From Cepaea nemoralis (taxonomy: Eukaryota; Mollusca; Gastropoda; Stylommatophora; Helicidae): 64,000 nucleotides of DNA. Where the stretch lies: contig JACEFZ010014636.1 of NCBI GenBank assembly GCA_014155875.1, forward strand, positions 1 to 64,000. The letters run 5' to 3'. Shown here piece after piece: positions 50,664 through 62,401 of this stretch. Within the stretch, counting starts at the first letter, position 1; the number at the start of each line of letters is the position of its first letter. A program made the position numbers and the translations under genes. The notes under the pieces are model-generated. The model did no database searches. It had not been told where the DNA came from and saw only the letters and a list, made by a program, of their open reading frames with translations.

Positions 50664-51796
50664 CTAGCTGACCCGGCCCGGCTTCGCCCAGGCCCTGGCG
50701 GGGATCTATCTATCTATCTGTTTGTCTGTCTGTCTGTCTGACCCGGCCCGGCTTCGCCCAGCTCCTGGTAGGGAGCATCTTATTTAATTCATATAAGTAG
50801 TCATATAAGCTCCCGTTCCCGACTATCTGTCTTTCTGTCTGTCTATCTATCTATGTTTGGCCCGTTCCCGTTAAAAATATAGATAGAATAGAAGAATAGA
50901 TAGATTGATAGTAGAAAATATGATTGGAAGAGATCTATCTAAAGTAAACTTACCAAGATATCACAAACAGTAAACATTAACAATGGCAAACAATAAATGG
51001 TGGGCGGTGGGTTGACTGCAGAGTACTGCAAAGGATATGCAACTAGATTTCTCTCACAAAAAACTACTTTTTTTTTGTAACAAACGAAAATCTTTATTTT
51101 CAAAGAGTTAAGAATTGGGCACGCAGGCCCGTCCTACATTCTGCTCTTCTTCTCTATTTTGTCTCATACATTCTTTCATTCAACATTTCTTATGAAGCAA
51201 TTCTTTGACAACAAAAGAACAATAAGCATTAAAACGCATGAAAAGTAACTCGTGGAGGCAATGTTTAAAATGGGCATCGTAAATACCCAACATGGGTTTA
51301 AGGCGAAATACACATGAGAATGTTTAAAAAAAATTAAATGTGCTGGTGTAGAGAAATAAAAAGATGAGTTAGAAGATTTTCACTATTTAAATAGATGCAT
51401 TATTTTTATGAAAACTTTGAAAACACCTTAAAGATTTTATCATTATATATTATAACACATATGCCTGTAAATAACGGTAGACAAACATTTTATAAAGCTT
51501 TGATAACAATGCAACAATCTATATATAAAATATATTGCAATGTTATTAAAGGTTATGCCCCTTGAAATAACTTTTCTTAAGTTAAGGCCCCTCACTATAT
51601 ATAAATGATAATGAAAAATGAAATATTAAATTTTAGGAAATAAATAGCTGATTGTGCCCTAAAAAATTATGACAGTTGCCTGCATGGGGATGAAAAGAAA
51701 ACATGTAGAAAATTTTATCTCAATCGGATGGACCGTTATTGAACGCATCAAATACATCCCCACCCACAGACATACATTGTGTTTTATATATATAGA
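50664..51796 (-). mobile_element. Helitron H4, 1133 bp, exact borders
   Basis: Same ends as H3 on the minus strand: TCTATATATATAAAACACAA start and CCGGGTCAGCTAG end, between A and T. Excising it rejoins the RTE endonuclease as ILGMCETRWKG, matching ILGVSEMRWKG at 8.9 kb, so the borders are exact. Two 3'-end modules (50664 and 50736). Carries an inverted transcript-like segment at 51067-51390 that H3 lacks. Confidence 0.85.
51067..51390 (-). other. Transcript-like 3' end captured in Helitron H4
   Basis: On the minus strand the segment ends AAAATAAAGATTTTCGTTTG, TTAC and then A9, a polyadenylation signal about 20 nt before a poly(A) tract. H3 lacks it although both Helitrons align on each side. 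It has no long frame and could be a retroposed 3' UTR or a SINE-like piece. Confidence 0.4.
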
Positions 51797-52758
51797 TGTG
51801 CGAAACGAGATGGAAAGGGGCAGGGATCAAGACATGAGAGGACTGTAAAATTATTTATTCCAGGGGAGAAGAACGGCAAAGAGGTGTAGCCATTATATTA
51901 GATCGGCAAACATCAAATTCTGAGGTTTACAGACTTGTAGAATGGGCAAAAGAACAAGAAATGGTTGTAGAAAACACCTGGTTTAAACAGCATCCTAGAA
52001 GATTATGGATGTGGAGGAGTTCAAACAGCAGGATTAAAAACCAAATAGATTACATCCTGATTAGCAGAAGGTTTCAAAATATGTTAACAGTCATAAAAAC
52101 AGTTCCCAATGCAGACTGTTACAGTGATCACAGATTAATTACAGGCACAAGGAGAGTAAAGTTTTTTAAAAAGTCAAGTATACAACAGGAAACACTAAAT
52201 ATGATTTGCGCAAATTAAAAACTGACAAAGAAATACAAGATAATTTTAACATCGAAGTAAAGAATAAAGATATCCTATTTCACGTTGTGGATGATCAATG
52301 AGAAATGTTGAAGAATTCAAGCAGTTTGGCTGCAGAAAAATCTATTCCAAAATTAAAGAAAGTGGATCATAAGACATGGATGTCTGAAGAAATTTTACAA
52401 CTAAGAAGACAGAACAAAAATAATCCTGCCAAATATGAAGAAATTCACAGAAAAGTCAGAACGTTATGTAAGGAGGCAAAAGAAGCATAGTCGAGAAAAA
52501 TTGCATGGAAATTGAAAAACAACACAACAGTAAAAATACCAAACTAATGCACAAAAGAATTCAGGAGCTTGCTAATCAAAGAACATGTACATCAGCAGGC
52601 TGCCTAAAGATAAAAGATGGAAAAATCATCGTAGAAAAAAGAACAGATTCTACAAGTATGGTCAGATTATGTGAAAAACCTTTATGATGATAACAGAGAG
52701 GAACAGTATGATATTCAATTTAATAATGAAGGACCGCCAATTTTGAAGATGGAGGTTC
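51797..52758 (+). pseudogene. RTE endonuclease C-terminus and linker
   Basis: Frames 51961-52218 (MVVENTWFKQHPRRLWMW and DCYSDHRLITGTRRVKFF, with the catalytic SDH), 52305-52490 and 52505-52687 (ELANQRTCTSAGCLKIKDG), ending in GPPILKMEVRNV just before the next insertion. Internal deletion and frameshifts make it inactive. Confidence 0.75.
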
Positions 52759-52760
52759 GA

Positions 52761-53998
52761 AATGTTCTTATTGAACTGTCTGAACCCTTTCCTGTCACCA
52801 ATGGAGTGAAGCAATGATGTGTCCTGGCACCAACACTGCTCAGCCTCATGTTTTCAGCCATGTTGATGAATGCTTTCGAGAACGACGACATTGGAATAGT
52901 CATCAACTACCGTATGGATGGAAAGTTATTCAATCTCAGAAGGCTGAAAGCTAAAACCAAAATTAACAGTGACACCGTCAGAGAGCTCCTGTTTGCTGAT
53001 GATTGCGCTCTATACGCCAACTCAGAGGCGGACATGCAACATAATGTTTCAGCTTTCTCACATGCCTGTGCCAACTTTGGGCTCAATATCAACTTGGAGA
53101 AGACTGTAGTTATGTACCAGCCAGCTCCAGGGAATAATCACACTGTGCCGAATATCAAAGTGAATGATCATAGACTAAGTGTTGTGGACAAATTCACCTA
53201 TCTTGGCAGCACTGTGTCACAAGCTGCCACAATTGATGATGAAGTGAATGCAAGAATCTCCAAGGCCTGTGCGGCCTTTGGCAGACTGTATAAGAATGTA
53301 TGGGACAGAACTGGAATAAGCCTGCAAACAAAGCTAAAAGTCTACAAAGCAGTTGTATTATCCACACTGCTATATGCTTGTGAAACCTGGACTGTTTATC
53401 AACGACACACTAAGAAATTAAACCACTTCCACACAGTCTGCCTAAGGAAGCTACTGAAGATTAAATGGCAAGACAAGATTCAAGACACTGAAGTCCTAGA
53501 AAGAGCATCCATGCCCAGTATCCACACTATTCTGATAAAGAATCAGATTAGTTGGGCTGGTCACTTGACTCGCATGCCAGATCACAGGCTCCCTAAAAGA
53601 ATTTTTTACAGCGAACTGCGTTGTGGTAAACGCTCCCAAGGTGGCCAGAGGAAACGTTTTAAAGACACTGAAAATTTCACTGAATGCTTTTGGAATTCAT
53701 CATGACACCTGGGAGGCTGCAGCCAGAGACCTAAATTCGTGGCGTGCATCTTTACGCAAAGGTGCAGTCATATGTGAGGCAACCAGGACTGCAAGAGCTG
53801 TGAAGAAAAGGCAGGACAGAAAAACCACTGCAGGAAAGCCTCCTCCAGAAACGTCAAGCATTCTTTGCCCACATTGTCAAAGAACATTTCGAGCCAAAAT
53901 AGGCCTTATCAGCCATCTTAGGACCCACGGCTCCACACCTTCAACCCCACTGGATGAAATGAATGGTCATCATCATTCTTGATGGACAAACAACAAAC
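52761..53998 (+). pseudogene. Zinc-finger LINE, sister family, 5' truncated
   Basis: RT from TNGVKQ (then TGA at 52816) CVLAPTLLSLMFSAML through LLFADDCALYANSEADMQ, FTYLGSTVSQAATIDDEVNA, ACETWTVYQRHTKKLNHFH and WAGHLTRMPDHRLPKRIFYS (52848-53705). A frameshift near 53690 leads to 53623-53982, which ends with LCPHCQRTFRAKIGLISHLR, a C2H2 finger as in the 41.8-44.4 kb LINE. The CAAACAACAAACAAAC tail merges with the host RTE. No target duplication could be read. Confidence 0.8.
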
Positions 53999-54396
53999 AA
54001 ACATATGAAAGCTGGCAAGGTCCCCGATACAGATAACAACACAACAGAAATGATTAAAGCTTTAGAAGAATATGGAATAGATAAAGTCACCAAACTGCTG
54101 AACATATTATATGATACTGGAGATATACCTCCTAAATTATGTAACTCTGTATATATTGCAATCCCAAAGAAATCAGGAGCCTTGGAATGTGATCAACACA
54201 GAACAATTAGTATAATGAGTCAAGGATTTTGCTACGAATTATCATGCAAAGAGTGAGGAAGAAAATACAACCTGAAATATGGGAAGAACAATGTGGGTTT
54301 GTAGAAGGAAAGGGTACAGTAAATGCTGTGTATATGCTGTGATCAGTTATTGAACATGCTGTAGAAGTAAACAAAGATATACATCTTTGCTTTATT
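53999..54396 (+). pseudogene. RTE RT fragment between two insertions
   Basis: MKAGKVPDTDNNTTEMIKAL, then PKKSGALECDQHRTISIMS (54000-54256), then in other frames the EEQCGFVEGKGTVNAVYML block and DIHLCF, where the I-like LINE breaks it at 54396. It continues at 56114. Confidence 0.8.
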
Positions 54397-56113
54397 AGTT
54401 AGTTAGTTAGTTAGTCGACAGATCATCCTCGTTGCACATCGAACCATTCAGTCCATAAGTGCTCGGATCCCCTCCTCAGCAAATCCCGCAGCGTGTAGCG
54501 GCTAACGACGCCAGTTCTGTGTTGGTTTATCAATCTTCTTTGGCTTCCTGCGTAGTGTTCTTGTTTGGCCACCCCTCTTTTAATTTGCTGCTCCTGCAGT
54601 CTGGCCATTGTTGTAGATTCACAGTCATCACTTGGTTCTTGCAAAAGTCTCACTTCTCGTAGAGCATTCAGAATGTCAGCCTGGTCCATGGCGCGTCCGC
54701 CCTCCACAGTAGCCTCACCTGCGAGCTTGTCAGCCCGCTCATTTCCTTGTACTCCCGCATGACCTGGCATGAAGATGAAACTAATCTTTGCCAGCCGAGA
54801 CCGCTTCAGAGGCAGCAGCCATTCTCTTCGGATCGACCCCTCCTCTATCCTCTTGATCATGTTCATTGAGTCGCTAAGGAAACAAGCCCTAGTGAATGCC
54901 TGTGTCTCGAGCCATGTTATTGCTTTACTTACTGCCATGACTTCCATGGTCAGGCTACTTGTGGTTTCAGTGAAAGCACCAGAGTCCTCCTTCACAATTC
55001 TCCCTCCGGCCCGAGCTGTAAAGGCCCATGAGCTTCTCACATGTCGGACGACCGACCCATCTGTGTAGATGACCGCGTCACCGTCTAGCGAATTCTCGAA
55101 AATCAACGCTTGTACTTCAGCCTCAACAGCAGCTGGATTTTCTTGTCTGCATTTTCTATCTAGTTGGATGCAAACTGAAAAGGATGTGCAGAAGTCTGTT
55201 GGCACTTGCACCCACTCCTCGCCAGGTTCTAAGTCCTCAAGTGAACACACCTGTTGAAGAATGTCTTCGGCTTGACCCATCCACGACCGTCCTCTTTTTA
55301 ACCTGCTGCCCTTCACCTTCCTAATTTCACTATGCAGTGGATGTTGTGTGTTTGCGTTAATTCTGAGGTAGGCGCGTGCCCTGCAAACTTGTATTCTCTC
55401 TTCAATGGTTGGAAAATCAAGAAGGTAGCGCATCGCCCTGCATGCTGTATCTCTTGTACATCCAAGAATAATGCGCATAGCTTCATTCTGTATCCTTTCC
55501 ATCCTTTCTATCTGCTTATGGCTGAGAGTCAGGATTGCCATTGCATACTCCAAAACAGACATGACCAGCCCCTAGTACAGAAGACATAGATGGCGCTGCT
55601 CACAGTTTGCTGCTGCCATCACCCGCATCGCTGCCAAACCCCGCTTGCCCTTTGTTATCACCTGGTCTATGTGCACATTATAAGCAAGGCTTCGATCAAA
55701 CCGTATCCCCAGGTAATTCATTGCCTGCGTTCTTTCCACCGTCTCTGAACACAGCATTACAGTTGGTGTTGGGTTGTTGACAATATGATTATTCAACAAG
55801 AACCAAGTCACTGTTGCCTTTGTTGGGTTGACCATTGCCCCAGCTTCATCACACCAAGTACTTATGCGATTGAGTTCGGTTTGTAGTTCCACAGCAACCT
55901 CCTCTCTATCCTTACCCTGACGATACACTAAAACATCATCGGCATACGACAATGTCCTGCCAGGTCCAGTGATCTGCTCACTGGTGATTCTCACTGTGTA
56001 GGCGTTGAACATACCGGAGATAATGGTGATCCCTGTGGTAGGCCAGGATATATTGTTGTTCGTTAGTTAGTTAGTTAGTGAACAGTCCAACTGCCACATC
56101 TAAAAACTACTTT
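54397..56113 (-). mobile_element. I-like LINE with (CTAA)n tail, 12-bp target duplication
   Basis: CTTTGCTTTATT at 54385-54396 and 56114-56125 flanks it. The minus-strand tail is (CTAA)n. The insert contains only the RT palm end and RNase H; the 5' part is missing. Excision restores CFIDYTKAFDRV of the host RTE. A second copy lies at 59265-61866. Confidence 0.85.
54423..56012 (-). pseudogene. I-like LINE RT (C-terminal part) and RNase H
   Basis: One minus-strand frame from 56012 to 54423, broken only by a TAG at 55569-55571 where the other copy has GAG. RT: TLSYADDVLVYRQGKDREEV and NYLGIRFDRSLAYNVHIDQV. RNase H: AVIYTDGSVVRHVRSSW, LTMEVMAVSKAITWLE, CFLSDSMNMIKRI and GHAGVQGNERADKLAGEAT, so the four acidic residues are in place. 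The end (HRTGVVSRYTLRDLLRRG) is shared with 59318-59518. Inactive because of truncation and the stop. Confidence 0.85.
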
Positions 56114-57178
56114 CTTTGCTTTATTGACTACACAAAGGCTTTCGATAGAGTTAGACATGTCAACATGGTGGATATGCTTGTAGACCTACAAATTAATGGG
56201 AAAGACAGTAGACTTATAAAAAACTATATTGGAAACAACAATCTACCACAAATATTGATAATGAAGTAGATCAATATCAGCCTATTAAGAGAGGTGTGAG
56301 ACAGGGATGTGTAATGTCTCCAGAAATTTTTTCTCTGTACAGTGAAAATATTTTCAGAAATTTTTACGATATGAAAGGAATCATCATTGGGGGACATAAG
56401 ATCAATAACATTAGATATATGGATGATACAGTATTGATTGCAGACAATGAGCAGGATCTGCAAAATGTTATAGCAGATATGATTGTTGCACAAAGTTAAA
56501 AACTAGGGTTAGAATTGAATTGTAAGAAGACACATATTATGGTCGTCACTAGGAAGAACAAAATACCACAATGTAATATACAAGTAAATGGGAATATTCT
56601 TCAACAAGTGAATCGGTACAATTATCTTGGAACAGTTATAACAATCTGATGGAAGATGCCTTGAAGATATTAGAACAAGAATCGCCATGGCGAAAGTAGC
56701 CTCTAGAAAGATGAAAAAAATACTGACCAATGAAACGAGAAAAAGAGTGTTGAGGGGCTACATAGAGCCTGTTCTTTTGTATGGATGTGAAACTTGGACA
56801 ATGAACAGTCAAGCTAAAAAACATCTGATGGCTGCAGAAATTTGGTTTCTGAGGAAAATGCAAAGAATACCATGGACAGACAGAAAAACCAATGACCAAG
56901 TACTACAGGAGATAAATGAAAATCGTAAACTGATTAGAGAAATTAAACGTAGACAGTCAAAATTGTTTGGACATGTTATGAGAAGAAATGAATTGGAAAA
57001 CTTAGTGACAACTGGCAAGATAGAAGGGAACGGACCAAGGGGAAGACCGAGAAGAAAATACCTGGATGGCTTAGCCATATGGCAGTGTCGAGACAGGAAT
57101 GCTGAGCTGATCGACAGCTCTGGTGATCGAGTGAAATGGCAAAACATGACCGCCCACGCTTTCCGGCATGGCACATGA
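56114..57178 (+). pseudogene. RTE RT palm end and C-terminus
   Basis: Continues the host RTE: FIDYTKAFDRVRHVNMVDML (56078-56269), GVRQGCVMSPEIFSLYSENI and NIRYMDDTVLIADNEQDL (56296-56499; the catalytic box is YMDD), then EPVLLYGCETWTMNSQAKKH and GRPRRKYLDGLAIWQCRDRN (56687-57178). Frameshifts and a TAA at 56497 separate the parts. Confidence 0.85.
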
Positions 57179-57364
57179 TTGATTGATTGGTTGATTTTTA
57201 GGCTGGTTGACCTGGGAGTCCAGGTCAATGTTTAAAAACATCTGCCTCAAGGAGGATTCGAACAGATGTCCTTCCGGCGAGCAGACAAGTGAAACCAAGT
57301 ATGGGGTCACCAATAAACAGGTAATGGCTTGTTTAGTATACAATGCATCAATGTATGATAACAC

Positions 57365-57990
57365 GGTTCAAATGACAAGGGAGTTATGAGCGATTGGATC
57401 ATAACACAGCTCAAATGACATGATGTTATGTTATGTGTGAATGGATCATAACATTGCTCAAATGACATGGTGCTATGAGTGAATGGATCATGACAGCGCT
57501 CAAATGACACAGTGTTATGAGTGAATGTATATGACACCACTTAATGGCATGGTGTTATGAGTGAATGGATAATGATAATGTTCAAATGACATGATGTTAT
57601 GAGTGAATGGATCATAACACCGCTCTAAAGATATGGTGTTATGTGTGAATGGATAATGACACTGTTCAAATGATATGGTGTTATATGAGTGAATGGATCA
57701 TAACCCACTCAAATGACATGGTGTTACGAGTGAATAAATCATGACACCACTAAAATGACATGGTGTTATGAGTGAATGGATCACGACACCATTAAAATGA
57801 AATGGTGTTATGAGTGAATGGATCATGATACCACTAAAATGACATAGTGTTATGAGTGAATGGATCATGACACCATCCAAATGATTTTGTATTATTAATG
57901 AATGGATCATGACACCACTAAAATGACTTGGTGTTATAAATGAATGGATCACGAGACCATGTAAACAATAAGGGGTTATGAGTGAATGGA
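57365..57990 (+). repeat. ~41-bp minisatellite
   Basis: About 15 units of GTGTTATGAGTGAATGGATC followed by ATGACACCACTAAAATGACA-type sequence, with point changes and small indels. Frames across it are repeat-coded. Confidence 0.9.
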
Positions 57991-57999
57991 TCGCCATGA

Positions 58000-58404
58000 A
58001 CATATTTACAATTGTTTGCACTTACCAACAATATCGGGCAGACAATTGACTTCCTTTTTTGCCTGGGTTAAGTTTGCTTCTTGCAACTTTTGGTTCAAGT
58101 AGTCACAGTACTGCCTGTGGTCATGGTGACAACAACATGACATATTTACTGGCATACCAAATATTCATATGAAGGTAAATTATGTGTGTATATATTTGAG
58201 GTTTTCCACTCATTACATTCATTATGCATTGTTATGTTTTCTAAAAAATTCTCTTATTTAAGTGTCAAGCAGCCATCTGTCTATCTAAAGCACCCTCACA
58301 TACACACAATGGAGTGAAGGAGTTGTAGATGATGACGTCTGATCTGGCTGGTCTAGACCTAATTCAAGTCATGGCATGGACTGTCTGCATCTCTACAAAT
58401 TCAG
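58000..58404. other. Region without a recognised gene
   Basis: AT-rich, no long frame or repeat boundary seen between the minisatellite and the SINE. Confidence 0.5.
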
Positions 58405-58625
58405 ATAAAAGGATGGAGGTCAGCATGGCTGAATGGAAAACAGTGCTCGCTTTTAAACTTCCAGTGTGCTGATGGCGAGGTAGTGGGTTCAGCCCCTATA
58501 CCGGTCAGTTGGACTAAAATGTTGACCTCTAGTCCTTGACTTAGGGACATTAATTACAAGTACCTCAGAAGTCTGAGTGGACTACGCTCAAGTTCAAAGT
58601 GTGCGAGCAGGGGAAAAAAGGACTG
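58405..58625 (+). mobile_element. tRNA-derived SINE, family 2
   Basis: AGCATGGCTGAATGGAAAAC (A-box region), GAGGTAGTGGGTTCAGCCCC (B-box region), then GTCAGTTGGACTAAAATGTT, CTAGTCCTTGACTTAGGG and CAAGTACCTCAGAAGTC. Same order as 21107-21340. Confidence 0.75.
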
Positions 58626-59034
58626 TACTTTCCCCTCTCATCTGGATTAGTGGATCAGAGACTATGCCTACTTGGATAAGGGCCAAAAACTGAGGACCTG
58701 TGTGCACATACAAAATCCCTCAGCAGTTGTAAATGGAAAAGAGCAGGCCAAAAATAGGCTCTGTTCCTGCTAAATTTTAAAATGAGATAACCTATCCCCA
58801 AATGAATATTTCTAGCAAGTGTGATACAGCTATACAACAACAATTGTGCTACGGAGTTAGTGCACTGTGGTGGGATTCTCCTTGTGTGATCTGAAGGAGG
58901 AGACTGTAGCACTAATGGAGATATCTATGATCAATGAAAGTGATCTATGACTAAAATAAAGACACCCCCTCCTCCTCCTCCTCTCCTTAAGAAAAAAATA
59001 TGTACACATGTAAGCACGCACACACATACATAAC

Positions 59035-59076
59035 AAAAAGAGAGACAGAGAGAGACAAACAGAGAAAGAGAGAGAC

Positions 59077-59113
<37 letters not shown>

Positions 59114-59215
59114 GACAAACAGAGAGCGACAGAGAGAGAGACAGAGAGAGAGAGAGAGACAAACACAGAGAGACAAACAGAGAGACAGAGACAGAGACAA
59201 CCTCACCAACAGAAC
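59035..59215. repeat. (GACA)n/(GA)n microsatellite
   Basis: Mixed GAGA, GACA and GACAAACA units over about 180 bp. Frames are low complexity (R-E-T rich). Confidence 0.9.
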
Positions 59216-59264
59216 CCACACACAGACATACAATCATGCAACCTTGTATCCAGCTAGCCAGTTA

Positions 59265-61866
59265 TATGTTAGTTAGTTAGTTAGCTAGTTCGCTTGCTGG
59301 CTGGGTTGATTGGTTAGCTAGTTAGTTGACAGATCATTCTCATTGCACATCGAACCATTCAGTCCACAAGTGCTCGGAACCCCTCCACATAAATTCCGCA
59401 GTGTGTAGTGGCTAACGACACCAGTTCTGTGTTGGTTTAATACTCTTCTATGGCTTCCTGCGAAGTGTGCTTGTTTGGCCGCACTTCTTTTAACTTGCTG
59501 TTCTCGCAGCCTGACCATGGTTGTAGATTCAAAGTCATCACTTGGTTCTCACATACGACTTACTTCTTGTAGAGCATTCAGAATATCAGCCTGGTCCATG
59601 GCTCGTCCGCCTTCCACAGTAGCTTTACCTGCAAGCCTCTCAGCCTGCTCATTTCCTTGTACACCTTCATGTCCTGGCACGAAAATGAAACTAATCTTTG
59701 CCAGCCGAGATCGTTCCAGAGTCAGCAACCACTTTCTTCGGATCCACCCCATCTCTATCTTCCTGAGCATACTCATTTAGTCACTAAGAAAACATGCCAG
59801 AGTGAATGTCTGTCTCTCGAGCCATATTATTGATTTACTTACTGCCATGACTTCCATAGTCAGGCATTTTGTGGTCAAAGCAAAAGCACCAGAATCTTCC
59901 TTCACAATTCACCCTCTGGCCTGAGCTGTAAAGGCCCATGATCTTCTCACTCGTCGAACTACTGACCCATCTGTGTAAATGACAGCATCACCCTCCAAAG
60001 AATACTCGAAGATCAAAACCTGTACTTCCGCCTCTACAGCAGCCGGAATTTCTTGTCTGCATTTTCTGTCTAGTTGGATGCAAACTGAAAAGTACGTACA
60101 AAACTCTGTTGGCACTTGTACCCACTCCTCACCAGGTTCTAAGTCCTCAAGTGAACGCACCTGTTGAAGAATGTCTTCGGCTTGACCCATCCATGACTTT
60201 CCTCTTTTTAACCTGCTGCTCTTTTCCTTCTTAATTTCGCTATTCAGTGGATGTTTTGTGTTTGCGCTGACTCTGAGGTAGGCAAGTGCTTGGCAAATTT
60301 GTATCCTGTCCTTCATGGTTGGAAAATCATTAAGGTAGCGCATCGCCCTGCATGCTGTATCTTGGTCGTCGAACTACCAACTGTATCTCTTGTACATCCA
60401 AAAATAATATACATAACTTTGTTCTGTATCCTTTCCATCTTATCTGCCTATGGCTGAGAGTCAGGATCGCCATCGCATACTCCAAAATAGAAAGGACTAG
60501 ACTCTCATAAAGAAGACATAGATGGCACTGCTCACAGTTTGCCTCCAGCATCACGTGCATTGCAGCCACACCACGCTTGGCCTTCGTTATCACTTGGTCT
60601 ATGTGCTCAGTATAAGCGAGGCTTTGATCAAATCATATCCCCAGGAAATTCATTGCCTGTGTTCTTTCCACAGTCTCTGAACACAGATTAACAGTTGGTG
60701 TTGGAGTGTTGACAATATCGTTATTCAAAGAGAACCATGTCACTGCCTTCGTTGTGTTGACCACTGCCCCAGAGTCCACACACCAAGTGCTTATACCACT
60801 GAGTTCTGTTTGTGGTTCCACAACAACCCAATCTCTATCCTTACCCTGACAATTTACAAACACATCATCGGCATACGACAATGTCCACCCCGGTCCTGTG
60901 ATCTGCTCGCTAGTGATTCTCACAGTGTAGGCATTGAACAGCACTGGGAATAATGGTGATCCCTGTGACAGGCCCGGATATATTGTTGTTGGTTTAGAAG
61001 TCCAACAGCCACATCTAAAAACTACTTTCCATTGGAAGAGGGCTGTGGAGGAATGGTATCCTGAGTTCAAGAAGCTGAAACATTAAAATACCCAATGGTA
61101 CTCTGTTGTACGCTTCCTCGAGATCAATCGCTGCAGCACATGTTTCAATGCCTGAGTGGAATCCTTCATAGACATGGGCAAAAACTGCTGCATTGGTCCA
61201 CCTTTCTCTGATTGATTGATTGATTGATTTAGGAACCGACATCACAGCATTCGGGGCATTCCCATAAGTGCTCCGTCCCCATCCTCAACAGCCAGCGAAG
61301 AGTTCCAACACTAATAGTACCAGTAGCAATTTGATTATATGTCCATCTCGCCTTTCCTCTGAGCGTTGATTGTCAGCCAGATCCCCTCGTCACCCCTCGC
61401 TGTTGCATTCTTGCCAGATCATGGTGATCCATTTGCTCCCCCGAAGTGTACACGTGCTCCCACAAGGCCGCAACCACGTCTGCCTTATCATGCATCAATA
61501 CTCCACCAAGTTTTGCAGAGCCAGCCACCTTTCTCTGTTTGGACAGTACCCTCCAAAGGTAGGTGGGGGAAAAAAACCTTCCCTCTCTAGCTGGCTTGAT
61601 ATTTTTCTGGCAATTAACTTCTCCAGCAGCTTGCCTATTGTATTTTGCATGGTTATTACCCGATGACCCTAAAGTTTTGTGTGGTTTTTGCTAGGCTTTG
61701 GCAAAGGAATCAGATAGCTGTGTAACCACTCCTCCTTCATACTAACATTCCCTATATCTGCTAGTTCCTCTAACTCATTGTCAGTACACATACTGTCATC
61801 ATTCCTTACACCAACTGGCGCTGTTTTTTGTTCGTCGAAGCACTGCATTATCTCTTGTAACAAAAC
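59265..61866 (-). mobile_element. Second copy of the (CTAA)n-tailed I-like LINE, with an insertion
   Basis: Begins with degenerate (TTAG)n at 59265-59330. Minus-strand frames: 59518-59318, 59776-59549 (GHEGVQGNEQAERLAGKAT), 60343-59909 (VIYTDGSVVRRVRRSW), 60593-60330, 61070-60633 (QGSPLFPVLFNAYTVRITSE and TLSYADDVFVNCQGKDRD), 61245-61015 (ERWTNAAVFAHVYEGFHSGI and AIDLEEAYNRVPL) and, beyond the 316-bp insert, IPLPKPSKNHTKL near 61690. It covers more of the RT than 54397-56113 but has more frameshifts. Confidence 0.85.
61210..61525 (-). mobile_element. 316-bp (CAAT)n-tailed retroelement, 13-bp target duplication
   Basis: CCACCTTTCTCTG at 61197-61209 and 61526-61538 approximately flanks it. The plus strand starts ATTGATTGATTGATTTAGGA (complement of the (CAAT)n tail), then CATTCGGGGCATTCCCATAA and TTCCAACACTAATAGTACCA, and ends AAGTTTTGCAGAG-like. 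Excision rejoins the RT as NRERWTNAAVFAHV. A 5'-truncated copy is at 16424-16530. Confidence 0.8.
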
Positions 61867-62144
61867 GCCAAGACGTTTACCCGCTGATCACGCATCCTCA
61901 AGAGGGACACTACCCATATCAATACGGGAGAACCGTAGGCAGGGGTAATTATATAATCCCTGTAGGGATGGTCAAATATCTCATAAATATACTTCTCTAA
62001 ACTAAAGTAATACCAGAAATTCAGAGAGAAGAGTTAACCAATTCTTGAGAATTATAGAAATGGGGGTTCTGAAAATCTATCGATGTCCATGAACATCCAA
62101 ATTCTCACTCGTTCCAGATAGCTGGCGGTCTGACTTTTGAAGTG
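61867..62144. other. Region without a recognised gene
   Basis: Nothing supported between the LINE and the duplicated segment. Confidence 0.45.
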
Positions 62145-62401
62145 CACATAAATTACCTTGCTCCAACGTCTGGTGAGGCAGACAAAGTTGCTTTGAACTT
62201 TGACATCAAACTGGTGAAATAATGTATTCAAGTGCCCATGTTCTTTACAGATGGCGATCTACAGCTATATTCCAGTACAAAATGTCTACAGTCATCGATC
62301 AGTATGGTCACTGCTAGGAAGGAAAGCAATGGCAAACCACCTTCTTTACAGATGCCAAGAATATCATGTATTGCAGATAGTCAAAATTTGTTGGGCATGT
62401 T

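Larger units (their letters stand above)
50540..57178 (+). mobile_element. RTE-like LINE with three nested insertions
   Basis: Host element pieces: 50540-50663 (endonuclease start), 51797-52758, 53999-54396 and 56114-57178. The inserts are a Helitron (50664-51796), a zinc-finger LINE fragment (52761-53998) and an I-like LINE (54397-56113). It ends GACCGCCCACGCTTTCCGGC plus ATGATTGATTGATTGG, the family's (ATTG)n tail. A deletion removes part of the endonuclease near 51900. The host had to be in place before all three inserts. Confidence 0.85.

Noticed and set aside
54459..55257. Plus-strand frames at 54.5-55.6 kb
   Set aside because: Antisense shadows of the minus-strand RNase H.
57365..57990. 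CRISPR-like array at 57.4-58.0 kb
   Set aside because: Imperfect tandem units without spacers and no cas genes: a minisatellite.
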